Of a stretch of 64,000 bases of DNA, positions 12,231-22,771 are shown piece by piece. The stretch is from Plazaster borealis (Eukaryota > Echinodermata > Asteroidea > Forcipulatida > Labidiasteridae). The notes below the pieces were generated by a model. The model did not search any database and was not told the DNA's origin. It worked only from the letters and a program-made list of their open reading frames with translations. The DNA lies in the NCBI GenBank assembly GCA_021014325.1, contig CM037460.1, positions 28,288,336-28,352,335 of the forward strand, given 5' to 3'. A program made the position numbers and the translations under genes. The stretch's first letter is position 1. Each line of letters starts with the position of its first letter.

Positions 12231-13289
12231 TGGAGTCACGCTGCCAAAGTAAGTTTACCAGTTTTCAGGTTTTGTTTTGTTTTTGCTTCACTTGCAATGT
12301 AAGGGTGTTGATCTTAGTCCTTGATATCCCAGACTGGACCATTCCACATAACTAAGGGGGGGGGGTCAGTTCCCAGAGTTGTCTAGTTTTCTTGTTATGT
12401 GCTGGAAATTTGCTTGCATTCATTTGTACACAGAAATCAGCTACCATTCACATTCACTATATACAGAGTTACCCAGATCTAACCCTCTTATAATGTGGAA
12501 CCTTCTGTTCTTGTCTAGCAGGCTCACTGTGTCTTGCCGACAGCTTGTGCGATCAATTGTGGTCAGAGATCCGATTGTGGCTTTTAACACCCCCATAAAA
12601 CCCTCGCCAAGTTAACTCAACTTGGTCTTCAAGATATTTTATAGAAAATAACTGTCTCCCCTAAGGATTTCCCATTCTATATATTGAAGGATCAATTTCT
12701 AATTATATGGTTAGAGTTTAAATAGCAAATAAAGTTAGAAGGTGAATCTTATATGGTTATTTTTTTCTCAGAACATTTTGTTACATACAATATGCAGAAG
12801 AAGTTATGACTCACATTAAAATTTGTGTTCATTCAAAATTGTATCTTTATTTTATACTTTCATTGCCATACCTTTCCAGTTGTCTCCATATTGACATAGT
12901 TTGCTGATATTCTACAGTGACGTAGTGATGACGTCATCGATGTTAGTTTCGATATGTTTACATTTTAAAACATCTCATCCACTTTGGCTCGAGAGCTCAA
13001 AACGAGGCTAGGATTATTTGTTCACTTCAACATCCGGTTTCAACCGGAAGACAAGATCAAATTGGGGTAACCTCTGTGTGACTTTTGCTAAGCGTTTGAA
13101 GACCTTACATAATGACACACAGCTTGTTAAAATAGGTTCTTTAGTTCAAGAGTTATAGCGCATTTTACAACAACGTATCAATGCACTTTACATTAGTGCC
13201 TTTGTCATAGGTCCAATAACATTGCTGTAATCTTTCTCAGCTCCTTGTGGAGTATACAGCCACTGGCTGCCGCGGCGATCCGAATGCTT
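12231..13289. other. Noncoding duplicated sequence with G-run and CRE-like sites
   Basis: There is no gene I can support. It holds a G10 run at 12357-12366, a TGACGTCA-type site near 12930, and the pair 'atccggtttcaaccggaag' near 13031 that recurs in other duplicated upstream segments. The same features are present at 36850-37560 in copy B. Confidence 0.5.
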
Positions 13290-13455
13290 TTTTTCAAACA
13301 CAATATCAGAACCCCTACCCCTGCAGGTACCAACTTATACCCCTGGGTAAAGAGAGGCAACTATAATAAAGCATCTTGCTCAAGGGAACAAGTGTCTTGA
13401 TCGGAACTTGAACCCACAATATCAACCTTTACCCTCGCATGTACCCATTTATACC
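13290..13455 (-). repeat. SINE-derived tandem units, copy A (about 1.4 units)
   Basis: One full unit of about 117 bp ('acacaatatcag' to 'cttgaaccc') is followed by a partial one. These are reverse-oriented pieces of the same SINE body seen at 13729-13925 (compare 'acccctgggt' with 'acccaggagt'). Copy B has about 3.4 units at the same locus. Confidence 0.75.
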
Positions 13456-13728
13456 TCTATTTTATTCGAAAAGATGATATTCGTGATCAAATAAAAGAAG
13501 AAAAAAAAAAAAGATAAAAAAGTCATAAAATATATTAATAAATAAATGTACAAGGTCTTCCATGATTAATGATTAATAAGTTTATACTGAATGAAAGTAC
13601 ATGTATGGTTTCAAACAGTTGGTCAACTCAGTCAGCTCAGTGGTCAAGGCTATGAAGTGTAGAAGAAAATAATTCTGCTCCTATTTTCCCCCATATTTAA
13701 ATGTAAAATGGGGTGTTGCTCGTGGCCA

Positions 13729-13925
13729 AGCGGTCTAGGGCGGTGGTCTAAGACCCAAGTTCTGTAATTTACAGAATCATGGCCTGGTTAGTCGCAACAC
13801 TTGTGCCCTTGAGCAAGGCACTTTATCATAATTACTTCTCTCCACCCAGGAGTACAAATGGGTACCGGTGAGAGCTGGGGAAGTCACCTGCGATGGACTG
13901 GCATCCTGTCCAGGAGGAATATAAA
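13729..13925 (+). mobile_element. tRNA-headed SINE, copy A
   Basis: The head 'cgtggccaagcggtctaggg' resembles the D-arm/A-box part of a leucine-type tRNA. It is followed by a tRNA-like arm around 'ttctgtaatttacagaa' and a decayed B box. The body holds 'cccttgagcaaggcac' and 'ctggcatcctgtccagg', blocks I recognise as common in deuterostome SINEs. It is shared with copy B (38436-38615). Confidence 0.7.
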
Positions 13926-13957
13926 TATTCTCAGTCGTTTAGTGCCAAGGAAACCGG

Positions 13958-14540
13958 ATATAAACACCGGCCTGATGAGGAGAGACTTTATTTGTGTGTA
14001 AAAGTATTTGCACAATTGGAGGGGTGGGGGGCGACACACCCTCTGCCACCATCGGGCATAGTATAGGAAGAGAACCAAAAGACAAACAACTTAAGACTTC
14101 ATGAAACAAACTCAGACAGCAAACGTTTAGAAAGTAGTGTCGCAAAAAACCGGTTGATAACATTTGTATTTGTCCTACAATAAAACTAGAAATTAACCCA
14201 GTACAGGGAGAAACTGGGGCGAGAGTCAGCATTCTGACGGAAAGGAAAGAAATGTGCGGATCTATGAAGAACTTACCCAAGGGACAGGACTCGAACTGTA
14301 TAAAAAAAAAACCGCCGGGTCTTGACTGTACCAAAATATAAATGGTTGCCCAAAATATCAACCCTTAAAGTTAAGATCAAATTCAAGATAATGACAGGGA
14401 ATGCTGGATGGAGGTTCGATCAAGTGCCAAAGCCTCGAAAAAGCAGAGTTCATGAGTTTGGAGCAAAAACCCAGATGATGGTGGAAATGTTTACCATAAA
14501 GAGAAGAACAAAAACGAGCATCAACGGAAAAATTAACCAA
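13958..14540. other. Unique spacer, no gene seen
   Basis: Sequence after the end of duplication copy A. Short frames on both strands have no recognisable domain. Confidence 0.4.
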
Positions 14541-14810
14541 ACACCAAATAAATCGAACTATAATCAACCAACCAACCGACTAACCAACAAACCAATAACT
14601 AGCCAACTAAACAACGAACCAACAAACCAGCAACGAACCGAACAGAACCGAACCACATAGTTACTAACCAACTCAAAACCCCAAACAACCCAACCATCCA
14701 ACTATGACCAAAAACAAACAAACAAACAAACAAACAAACACACAAACCCAACAACTGACCAAGCCACAGCTACTTCCTGGCAACCAACCAACCGACCAAT
14801 AAAACCATTT
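14541..14810. repeat. AACC/AAAC-rich microsatellite
   Basis: Imperfect AACCAACC and AACAAACC tetranucleotide tracts include a clean (AAAC)n run near 14713-14740. A poly-Asn/Thr/Pro-like open frame through it is a composition artefact. Confidence 0.8.
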
Positions 14811-15039
14811 CCGTACCATTTCCAAAATTAACATCCATCATTTCCATACCATTATTCAAAATCCGTCTTAATTTTCGTGCACAATAAATAAATAAACATG
14901 TTCACGTACTTCATTTTTAAGTTATTTACCAAGATCTCAAACAAACTCTTTTTCACAAAATATCATTGCAAAAATACATTCATACGAAAAAAAGGTTTTT
15001 CAAATTTGACAATGTGGATTGGAACTTGTCTAGACCTAC

Positions 15040-15159
15040 CTGGAGCAGGAGTTTAACGCGCTCAATCGGTGCCACTGCGGTCTTGGAGATAGCGGCGGCG
15101 GTCCCACCGGTCATCAAATCCTTGAAGAAGGAAATCATGTCGAAACCTTTTCCGGACAT
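15040..15159 (-). CDS. ANT: ADP/ATP translocase (SLC25A4/5/6-like), first coding exon only
   Basis: The minus-strand ATG at 15159 opens 40 codons: [19 protein letters not shown] then [20 protein letters not shown], ending at a GT donor (complement of 15038-15039). This is the first transmembrane helix and the PxERxK carrier signature of the mitochondrial ADP/ATP carrier, which exchanges ADP for ATP across the inner membrane. The exon end after LLLQ matches the usual exon 1 boundary of animal ANT genes. A longer frame adds upstream residues (MEVKTQKSS...), but the carrier start at MSGKG is preferred. The following exons should lie at lower coordinates and I find none in this window, so this may be a stranded exon, a very long intron or a rearrangement. 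Confidence 0.85.
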
Positions 15160-15164
15160 GATGC

Positions 15165-15400
15165 TAGATTTCTGGGTCTTTACCTCCAAAGACTTTCAAG
15201 TGCAATGATCTTATTTGCAGCAAGAAATAACCAAAAGATCTTGCTTGGTTACGCAGCGTTGAAGCGGGACACTTGCAGTCGGTAGAAAGTTTAATTTTAA
15301 AGCGCAATTGTGCCGAGTTGTTAGCAACGGCCAATGACGTCACCTGAAGGTTACCGCACAATGCTAGCCTTCTGATTGGTCCAAAGTTTTCCAAACTCAT
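15165..15400 (-). promoter_or_regulatory. Putative ANT promoter with CCAAT and CRE-like sites
   Basis: Directly upstream of the ANT exon on the minus strand, a GGCCAATGACGTCACC block at 15329-15344 overlaps a CCAAT box and a palindromic TGACGTCA site. The surrounding 150 bp are richer in CpG than the neighbours. Position and motifs suggest a housekeeping-type promoter. No TATA box is evident. Confidence 0.45.
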
Positions 15401-15895
15401 ATTTTACTAATCAAAACGACAACTTAATGAAAAAAAAGTTTAACATTTGCAACAAATTTCTTGAATGTTACCATTTGGTTGTAGATTTAAAATTTAAGTT
15501 CGTAGTTTCAATAACCGTACTCGTTTTGCGTTTAGGAAAGCCAGCGTGGTCGTCAGGGTGACGGGAGCCAGACATTGACCTATCCAGTCAATATAATAGA
15601 GATCAATGCACCCACCGAACACGCGAAGCTGAAAAGGTGCGAAATTCGAAATTGTACCGAATGCGTCCTGTAGCGCGGCGCAATTGCGACCACCGTCCAT
15701 ACATGATGGAATTTGTTCATGCGTGCCACGCAGTGAAATAACACATTAGTTATTAAATGCAAAAACAAGTTTATTGAACTTGTGCGCAAATATCGCCTTC
15801 ATTTTATTGTTTTTGTCATTGTAATACTGTTTTGAAAAATTATCAAGAAAGCTAAAATAAAAGTCACCTGTGAAAGTTTCAGCTGAAGACAGTTT
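15401..15895. other. Spacer, no gene seen
   Basis: Mixed sequence with a CpG-richer stretch at 15595-15735. The short frames on both strands carry no recognisable domain. Confidence 0.4.
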
Positions 15896-16205
15896 CTTGT
15901 ATACCTTGTACCTTGTACCTAGGCATTGTCTATCCACTGTAGGATGTAGCCGTCAGATTCCTCCATGTAACCCTTTCCTTTTGAGTATGTACCTTGTACC
16001 TTGTACCTTGTACCTTGTACCTAGGCATTGTCCATACACTGCAGGATGTAGCCCTCTGTCAGATTCCTCCATGTAGCCCTTTCCTTTTGAGTATGTACCT
16101 TGTACCTTGTACCTTGTACCTTGTACCTTGTACCTTGTACCATCCATCCACTGCAAGATGTAGCCCTCAGTCAGATTCCTCCATGTAGCCCTTTCCTTAG
16201 CCACT
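15896..16205. repeat. TACCTTG heptamer arrays within reiterated LINE tail units
   Basis: The 7-bp unit TACCTTG repeats in three blocks (about 15900-15920, 15990-16022, 16094-16140). The blocks are separated by copies of a roughly 70-bp segment ('ggatgtagccctc...tccatgtagccctttcc'). That segment is the reverse complement of the last coding codons of the adjacent LINE. The larger period is about 100 bp. Confidence 0.85.
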
Positions 16206-16698
16206 CTGGTCCAGTTCTTCCCTGCGATCTACACTATGTCATCCCTCCATCTTTTCTTTGGTCTACCTCTAGATCTTTTCCCTACTCTGGGTTGCCATTC
16301 TGTGGTTCTTATTGTCCACTTGTCTGCCATCCTTGCTACGTGTCCTGCCCATATCCTTTTCATTTTGTTGACAAATTTTGTTGATATCTGTGACTTTTGT
16401 TTTGTCTCTGATTGTTTGGTGAGGTATCCGGTCTCTCAGTGAATGAAATCTCTAGCATTATTCTTTCCGTTGCCCTCTGAGTGGTAGCCAATTTATTATG
16501 TATGTACTTAGTTGTTGCCCATGTCTGACATCCATAAGTTATCGTTGGAAGTACACATTGATCAAGCACCCTTTTCTTTAGCGATATTGGTATATTTTTG
16601 CCGCTGAAGATTTCTCTGTACCTTCCGAAAACACCCCATCCTGCCTTTATTCTGTTTAGACTTTCAATTATCATCAAATCTGACAGAGCCAACATCAA
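15940..16698 (-). pseudogene. RTE-type LINE, C-terminal end of endonuclease-reverse transcriptase
   Basis: On the minus strand, 16698-16360 reads RIKAGWGVFGRYREIF, then SLKKRVLDQCVLPTITYGCQ and an ATTQRATERIMLEI block. This is the region just after the reverse transcriptase domain in RTE/BovB-like LINEs. After a frame break, 16204-15953 reads WRDDIVQIAGKNW-like sequence into WRNLTEGYILQW, the usual C-terminal end. The element is 5'-truncated, and its tail is duplicated together with a heptamer microsatellite. Confidence 0.8.
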
Positions 16699-17369
16699 CA
16701 GTCATACCATGACCACATCATGTACTAAGTGTTCCTAAATGTTCCTAAATATAATGTCACCACTTGTCACGTCATGGACGAAGGAACGCGAGCGATCCCG
16801 ATGTTGAAACTAACCATACCATTATAATCACCATGTTGCACTGAAATAGGCCTACGTGAAGCTCGATGTGGTTGTAAACATTTGCATTTTTGAAACAAGA
16901 CACTTTGATTCTATAATTTGAAAACCGATGAATGTCATTTATGATGTCATAACTGATTTTGTATCAGACATTTACATTTATAAGTAAGTGCTAAGTTTTA
17001 AACTTTTTGAAATTGCAACAGGTTTTCAGCGAAACAATACATTTTTAACTTGTCACAAGAGGGCGCTGTTAAGATAATGACGTCATTATTCTTTCAATTG
17101 GAAGGCCCAGGGGTAAAACTTTATTCCATACAGAGAGACCATGTCCAATTTCAAGAACATATTGTTTGCAGGCCTCAAAACGGAGCCCGGGAATGTTTAT
17201 TTTCACCTCAACTTCCAGTTTTGACCGGAATTGAAGGTCACACGGGGTCACACTTCTGTGTAATATTAATTGTACAACACTTCCAGATCTTTCATATCGT
17301 GCAAAGGTGTTGTAACTAGTTCTCCAGATATTTGTTTAGATAAACGCTAATTTAATGACGCAATGGATG
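16699..17369. other. Spacer upstream of duplication copy B
   Basis: No gene seen. It contains a repeated upstream motif ('gaccggaattgaaggtcacac' type) at about 17221 that recurs at 17405 and at 131 in copy A. So the FReD upstream region carries a local 180-bp duplication in this copy. Confidence 0.5.
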
Positions 17370-17722
17370 AACTTTTGAAGTATTGAAATTTCATCTTCCA
17401 GTTTCGACTGGAAGTAAAGGTCACATGGGAGTCACACTTTGTGTAAGATTTGTACAATACTTAGCAATTATTGTTCTCCAGATATGAGTTTTTTTATTAA
17501 ACATTAATTTGTTTCAGGCGACTCGCCGAGCAGGTATAACAACCGCCAGTTCTCTACCGAGCCCTAAATACAGCCTGACCTAAATGGAGCCCAAACACAC
17601 ACACGTGCTTTCAACATGAATTGATAGTCACTTGGTTAATTACTGATTTTGCTTTAGAGACATCTCTTCCAAGCTTAGTTTGAAAAACATATGTAGCGTA
17701 ATAAACATTTCAGCCTAGCATG

Positions 17723-17729
17723 TATAAAT
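17723..17729 (+). promoter_or_regulatory. TATA box of FReD copy B
   Basis: TATAAATGGCG is conserved with copy A and lies about 300 bp before the coding ATG at 18030, with no insertion between. The first exon's 5' UTR would begin about 30 bp downstream. Confidence 0.5.
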
Positions 17730-18029
17730 GGCGCTACCACTGTATTCAAGGTTCAATGAATCAAATGTAGATTTTGGTATACAGTGTACTTCCTCATACT
17801 TGCTATGATAACGTACACATAAGGAAATGGTTAAATAGAAAAATAAACTTTGTTGGGGTAGGTTTTTTGTTCAGTGCTTGAAAAGGAAGAGGAAGTGACA
17901 AGCTGACAATAAAGAAAAAATAGCCTATTTTCACTGTGAGCCAAACTTGTTTGCTATTGTGCCTCTGAAATTCAACCATAAGCCATCTTGTCTGAAAATA
18001 TCATTATTAGTTTAGCAGTTTGCCTTAAA

Positions 18030-18744
18030 ATGGAACCAGCGTGTACAAAAATGACCCTGTTGGTCTTCATAGCTGTGTTTGCTATGAGAGCAAGATCCCA
18101 AACTCAGCATAGCATTGGCTCATATACAACAAGCGAGACGGAGCGATGTGTGTGCCAGCCACACATCACCATCAACCCGCCCGTTTGCGGACGCTCCGTT
18201 CCCGTGAACTCCGGTACCGGCTGCAACTCTACCACCGTCCAGGAAATATTTCGCACAGTTTCTGCACTCTCTGACAATCAAGAATCGGTTTCCTCTGAGC
18301 TAGAGGATACAAGACGTAAGGTGGATGAGTTGCAGGTTGCAGTCTCTGACAATCAAGAATTGGTTTCCTCTGAGCTACAGGATACAAGACGTAAGGTGGA
18401 TGAGTTGCAGGTTGCAGTCTCTGACAATCAAGAATTGGTTTCCTCTGAGCTAGAGGTTGCAAGACATAAGGTGGATGAGTTGCAGGTTGCAGTCTCTGGC
18501 AATCACGAATCGGTTTCATCTGAGCTAGAGGATACAAGACGTAAGGTGGATGAGCTGCAGGTTGCAGTCTCTGGCAACCACGAATCGGTTTCCTCTGAGC
18601 TAGAGGATACAAGACGTAAGGTGGATGAGTTGCAGGTTGCAGTCTCTGGCAATCACGAATCAGTTTCTTCTGAGCTACAGGACATGAAACGACAGTTAGA
18701 AATGCTGCAATCAGCAGTTACTTCCATAGTTGGATTGCTAAAAG
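18030..18744 (+). pseudogene. FReD copy B, exon 1 with expanded coiled coil
   Basis: Same signal peptide and N-terminal linker as copy A, then six 25-residue units (copy A has one) built on VSSELEDTRRKVDELQVA. Each unit is 75 nt, covering about 18271-18700, and units differ at only a few residues. This should form a long parallel coiled-coil stalk. The exon ends AAAG before GT at 18745, phase 1, as in copy A. An upstream in-frame ATG at 17988 is less likely because the signal peptide starts at 18030. The exon itself is intact; it is called pseudogene because exons 3 and 4 of this copy are broken. Confidence 0.85.
18271..18705 (+). repeat. 75-bp in-frame minisatellite (coiled-coil units)
   Basis: Six tandem copies of a 75-bp unit beginning near 'gtctctgacaatcaagaat' preserve the frame. 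Units 4-6 share the GNHESVSS variant while units 2-3 share DNQELVSS. This points to stepwise local duplication by unequal exchange rather than one event. Confidence 0.9.
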
Positions 18745-19137
18745 GTATAGTAACACAATTGACCATGAGAAAGCAAAAGTAGGGGCCATCTTTGTTTTTG
18801 AAACTTCATCGCAAGTTTGCCGTTTCGGCTTTATAAGAACCCGTGCCATTACTCTTTGTTCATGCGCACATTACTTATGACGATCCAGTTTCAACTTGGA
18901 CGATACCATGACGCTGTTGTCAATAGCTGTAGGCCCCCTCGTTTGTAAACAATGTTGTGTACTCCGCCAAAACTTTGGTCAAAAATTTCACAAATTCCAA
19001 GTTCCCTATTGAGACCTATCCAAATACATAGCAAGTGTATTATCAATGACCACCTCTCTAAGAAATCCCATAGGAACTGGCTTGGACAAAGGGCTAAGAG
19101 CCAAGAACCACTCCTGGCTGAAATCAATCAATATCTG
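18745..19137. other. FReD copy B intron 1, proximal part
   Basis: Homologous to copy A intron 1, with small insertions relative to copy A. No gene. Confidence 0.6.
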
Positions 19138-19516
19138 CCTTTAAAGGCACTGAACACGTTTGGAAATTGTCAAAGACCAGTGTTCGCACTTGGTGTATCC
19201 CAACATATGCATAAAATAATAAGCCTGTGAACATTTGGGCTGAATTGGTCATCGAAGTTGCAAGAAAATGATGAAAGAAAATACTCCTTTGTTGATCAAA
19301 TTTGTGTGCTTTCAGATAGGAATAAAAACTTCTTGCAAGAAGTTTTTATCATTTTAGTGAGAAATTACCTCTTTCTCAAAAACTACGTTACTTCAGAGGG
19401 AGTCGTTTCCTACAATGTTTTATACTATCAACAGCTCTCCGTTGCTTGTTACCAAGTAAGTTTTTATGCTAATATTTGTTTTGAGTCATTACCAAAAGTG
19501 TACCGTGCCTTTAAAG
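19138..19516. mobile_element. TTTAAAGGCAC-ended MITE
   Basis: About 378 bp with inverted ends TTTAAAGGCAC and GTGCCTTTAAA. An internal hairpin 'aacttcttgcaagaagttt' lies at 19328-19347. It is absent from the same intron of copy A. The same sequence class is, from general knowledge, abundant in starfish genomes, which supports the taxon guess. Confidence 0.8.
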
Positions 19517-19851
19517 GCTCTTACTTGATGGTTTAGACCATTTGAAAGGGATTGTGTTCACCCTCGGGGTCGTAGCGAGAGAGTTGGAGGGTATGAGGTT
19601 GTGGGATCGATGACGTTGCCGAAACACCAAATCAACAAAAACAAGGGCTTTTCGAGACAGTTTTGGAATTTAAACTGAACAAGTTTCACAGTGATTTTGT
19701 ATTTTTATTTATTTTTTATTTATTTATGTATTCCTTTTGCTTTGTTTCTTTGTTTATTTTTTTTTTGTGGGGGGGGGGGGCACTGTATACTTTTTTAATG
19801 TAAACTTTTTTGGGGGGGGCACTCTAAAATGTGCCGATTTATTTATGTTTT
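19517..19851. other. Low-complexity G-run sequence before Gypsy element
   Basis: Holds two homopurine runs (G12 near 19768, G8 near 19812) beside T-rich tracts. No gene seen. Confidence 0.5.
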
Positions 19852-19856
19852 CGTAT

Positions 19857-20054
19857 TGTAGTGTATTCACTTTAATCACGTCTGCCACTTTAAGAGTTAC
19901 GCATGCGCATTCCAGTTGTCTTATAAGAAGTTGCATTAATGATTAGAACCACAATGGAGTAAGTTCCGCATTCAGTGTTCCAGAAGTTGGACTAATAAAT
20001 ATGTTAAAACGTACATCTGCATCCGGTTGAGTTACTTAGGGATAGGACATAACA
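19857..20054 (+). repeat. Gypsy 5' LTR
   Basis: 198 bp, TG...CA. It includes ACGCATGCGCA, an NRF-1-like palindromic site, at about 19900. The following ATTGGCGACGAGGATGG is the likely primer-binding region. Confidence 0.92.
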
Positions 20055-21840
20055 ATTGGCGACGAGGATGGGATCCCTTAACAACATGTTGTTGCTGGCT
20101 ACGATTCAAAATTAATGAACGAAAACAACGTCAAGTTCGACAAAGTTACTAGCCCACAGCCACAACAACACTAGCCTTGATTCAAGGCTGTTGGCGTAGT
20201 GTACCCCGGCCCGGTGCGGCACGATTCGGCAACAACTGCAGTGCATAGACAGTGTACATTGTACATGTACAGTACATGTTCATACATTGTACAGCGAGAA
20301 CAGTATAGCGAAGTCGTGAGTACGGTCGTTCTTTCAACCTCGAACGCGTGACTCATTCGGTGAGTAAACGGGACGTATAGCTCACTGATACTGCACACCG
20401 ACACGTCCATGCACGTAGCTGGTAGCTCGGGCGGGTAGCTCGGGCGGGTAGCGCGGCGCAAATAAAATAAAAATTAAAACATTACAATAACAATTATTTT
20501 AAAAAACCTCCAACGCCTTGATCAAGGCTACAACAACACCGATACACCGTACGTGCCCGCCGCCTGCATAGCACAAGTAGCAGCCTACACAACAACGCTA
20601 GCCTCGCCGTGCCCGCCCACCACACCACAGCCAAGCCCCCGCCACAACCAGAGCAGGCAGCAGAAAGGACGCCGATAGCGATATTCACCAGTGCCGTTAC
20701 AACGAGCTTACCCCCAGCCCCGCCCCGTTGCGTACTCCTAGCCATCATTGCATGATCGTCAGTACAGGAGGATTTCCGGAGGTGTGAGCCCAAGACGATG
20801 GTTAACTGGAACAGCCTGTTGCGTCATTCGCCCAGCCATAAAACGTATGTAACGTAAAACAGTTTATAAAAAGAAAACAATTGAAGAGGATCATCAACGC
20901 TATAAACCGTGAAAAACGCAATGAAATAAAAGAGAGCAGTTGTGAGGAAATAAAGTCCTGTTTGAAATGTATCAGGAGTGACTAATTCTGACAAATAACG
21001 CCGGAGAAACCTAAACGTATCCACCGATGTCACCACTTCAACTTTATGGCTGTGAAGAAATGTTTGCGATTGCCCGATGCTGATGCCCCGCCAGCCTACC
21101 CCCTACAAACATTTTGTGATTGCCCGATGCTGTGAAGAAATGTTTGTGATTGCCCGATGCTGATGCCCCGCCAGCCTACCCCTACAAACATTTTGTGATT
21201 GCCCGATGCTGTGAAGAAATGTTTGTGATTGCCCGATGCTGATGCCCCGCCAGCCTACCCCCTACAAACATTTTGTGATTGCCCGATGCTGTGAAGAAAT
21301 GTTTGTGATTGCCCGATGCTGATGCCCCGCCAGCCTACCCCCTACAAACATTTTGTGATTGCCCGATGCTGTGAAGAAATGTTTGTGATTGCCCGATGCT
21401 GATGCCCCGCCAGCTTACCCCCTACAAACATTTTGTGATTGCCCGATGCTGTGAAGAAATGTTTGTGATTGCCCGATGCTGATGCCCCGCCAGCCTACCC
21501 CCCCCCCACCGCTTACTTGCCTGCCTGCCTGCCTGCTGCCTGCCTACTTTATACAAGGATAATCAAAGGACTATATGGACAATAGGGCCTGTTAAATGCC
21601 TGATTTATCTTGTTCATGATGCCAAAGTTATAGACAGTTATATATTGTCTTGCTAGAGAAGTACTGTTTTAAAAAACATCAATTTTATTGGTTAAGCACA
21701 ATTTATGCTAAATATTGTGTTTGAAAAAAGAAGAGAGGATTACTTCCTGTGCAAGAACTGATCTACACTGTTCTTTGAATGCCAATGTTATTTGTGCAGT
21801 ATTGATTGTATAATTGCTGGTATAATTTTATTTCCATACA
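20055..21840 (+). other. Gypsy untranslated leader with GC-rich part
   Basis: A 1.8-kb leader between LTR and gag is unusually long for a Gypsy element. It holds a GC-rich section around 20390-20760 with 'gcgggtagctcg' duplications, then the 80-bp tandem array, then AT-rich sequence up to the gag start. No open frame in it looks coding. Confidence 0.7.
21050..21500 (+). repeat. About 80-bp tandem repeat in the Gypsy leader (6 units)
   Basis: Units contain 'tgtgaagaaatgtttgtgat' and 'ctgatgccccgccagc' and recur every 79-80 bp at about 21052, 21131, 21210, 21290, 21370 and 21450 with almost no divergence. Each unit has an internal direct duplication of 'gtgattgcccgatgctg'. This is a VNTR inside a retrotransposon leader. 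Confidence 0.9.
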
Positions 21841-22771
21841 ATGGCAACCCCACTTAGTGGTACCATATAGGTGTCATCCCCCGTTCGATTCAACGCAAAT
21901 CGAAGAATGGATTAAGTTGCTAGAGGCTTGGTATTATGCTAATAATGTTGCTACCGACGAAAAGAAGTGTTCAGTCTTGTTGACAAGCCTTGGGAGTAAG
22001 GGTTATCATACACTCAGAGCCCTTCTACAGCCCCACAAGCCGACAGAAAAGTCGTACCAGGATTGTATTGACTTATTGACACGTCACTTTGCACCAAAGC
22101 CTAGTGAAACTGTATTACGCTATCGCTTTTATACACGCTCACAAAAGCCAAATGAAACTGTTGCTTAGTTTGTTGCTGGTCTTCGTCAGCTGAGTGAGCA
22201 TTGTAGTTTCAAAGAGCTGAATAATATGCTCAGAGATCGCCTTGTAGTTGGATGTCGAGAGCCAGCCATTCAACGCAAACTACTCGGTGAGGCCAATTTG
22301 ACGTTCGAGAGAGCACTGCAATTGGCAACAGCAATGGAAATGGCAAACAAAGGTGTGGAAAATATCAAGCAGATAAACAATCCAGCCGAGAGCACAACGG
22401 TCAACAAAATGCACCTTAGGAAGTCGAAGCCAAGCAAGCCATTTGCCAATTCTAACGGTGACCAACTGCCCAGACATGAAAGTACTGAAGTCACTAGTAG
22501 TAGCAACAAATATGACGCTAGCACCCGCAAATGTTGGCGTTGTGGTGGAGCACATGCCCCAGAGTTATGCCGATTCAAAACAGAGCAATGCCACAAGTGC
22601 CAACGTACAGGCCATACAAAAAGTCAGTGTGAGAAGGTTGCCGCCTTCAACAGCAAAATAAAGTTTAAGCCTAAGGCTCATCACTTGCAAGAAGATGAAG
22701 ACCAGGTGGAAGAAATGGAGTTTGCCGCTTTAAGTCACCTGGAGGGTTGCACTCTCAACAAGTCTAGATGA
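21841..22771 (+). pseudogene. gag: Gypsy gag with two zinc knuckles
   Basis: The likely start is ATGGCAACC at 21841, with a frame shift near 21875 into the main frame. An in-frame TAG at 22166-22168 interrupts it and reading resumes to 22771. Two CCHC-type knuckles occur: CWRCGGAHAPELC and CHKCQRTGHTKSQC, at about 22532-22640. The gag stop overlaps the next start as ATGA at 22768. The protein would form the RNA-packaging particle. Confidence 0.85.

Larger units (their letters stand above)
85..13957 (+). repeat. Segmental duplication, copy A (FReD gene unit)
   Basis: This stretch is matched nearly base for base by about 17370-38636 once copy-specific insertions are removed. Shared landmarks in order are the upstream region with a TATA box, four FReD exons, a decayed LINE reverse transcriptase, tandem SINE-derived units and a tRNA-headed SINE. 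The match begins near 'gaacttttgaagtat' and fades out after 'tttagtgc' near 13945. Insertions found only in this copy are the BEL/Pao element and the 415-bp MITE at 10525-10939. Boundaries were read by eye and are good to a few tens of bases. Confidence 0.85.

Noticed and set aside
15953..16204. Short protein with GTRYKVQ repeats
   Set aside because: It is the heptamer microsatellite read together with the duplicated LINE tail.
21050..21500. CRISPR-like array
   Set aside because: The 80-bp units are contiguous tandem repeats without variable spacers, inside a eukaryotic retrotransposon.
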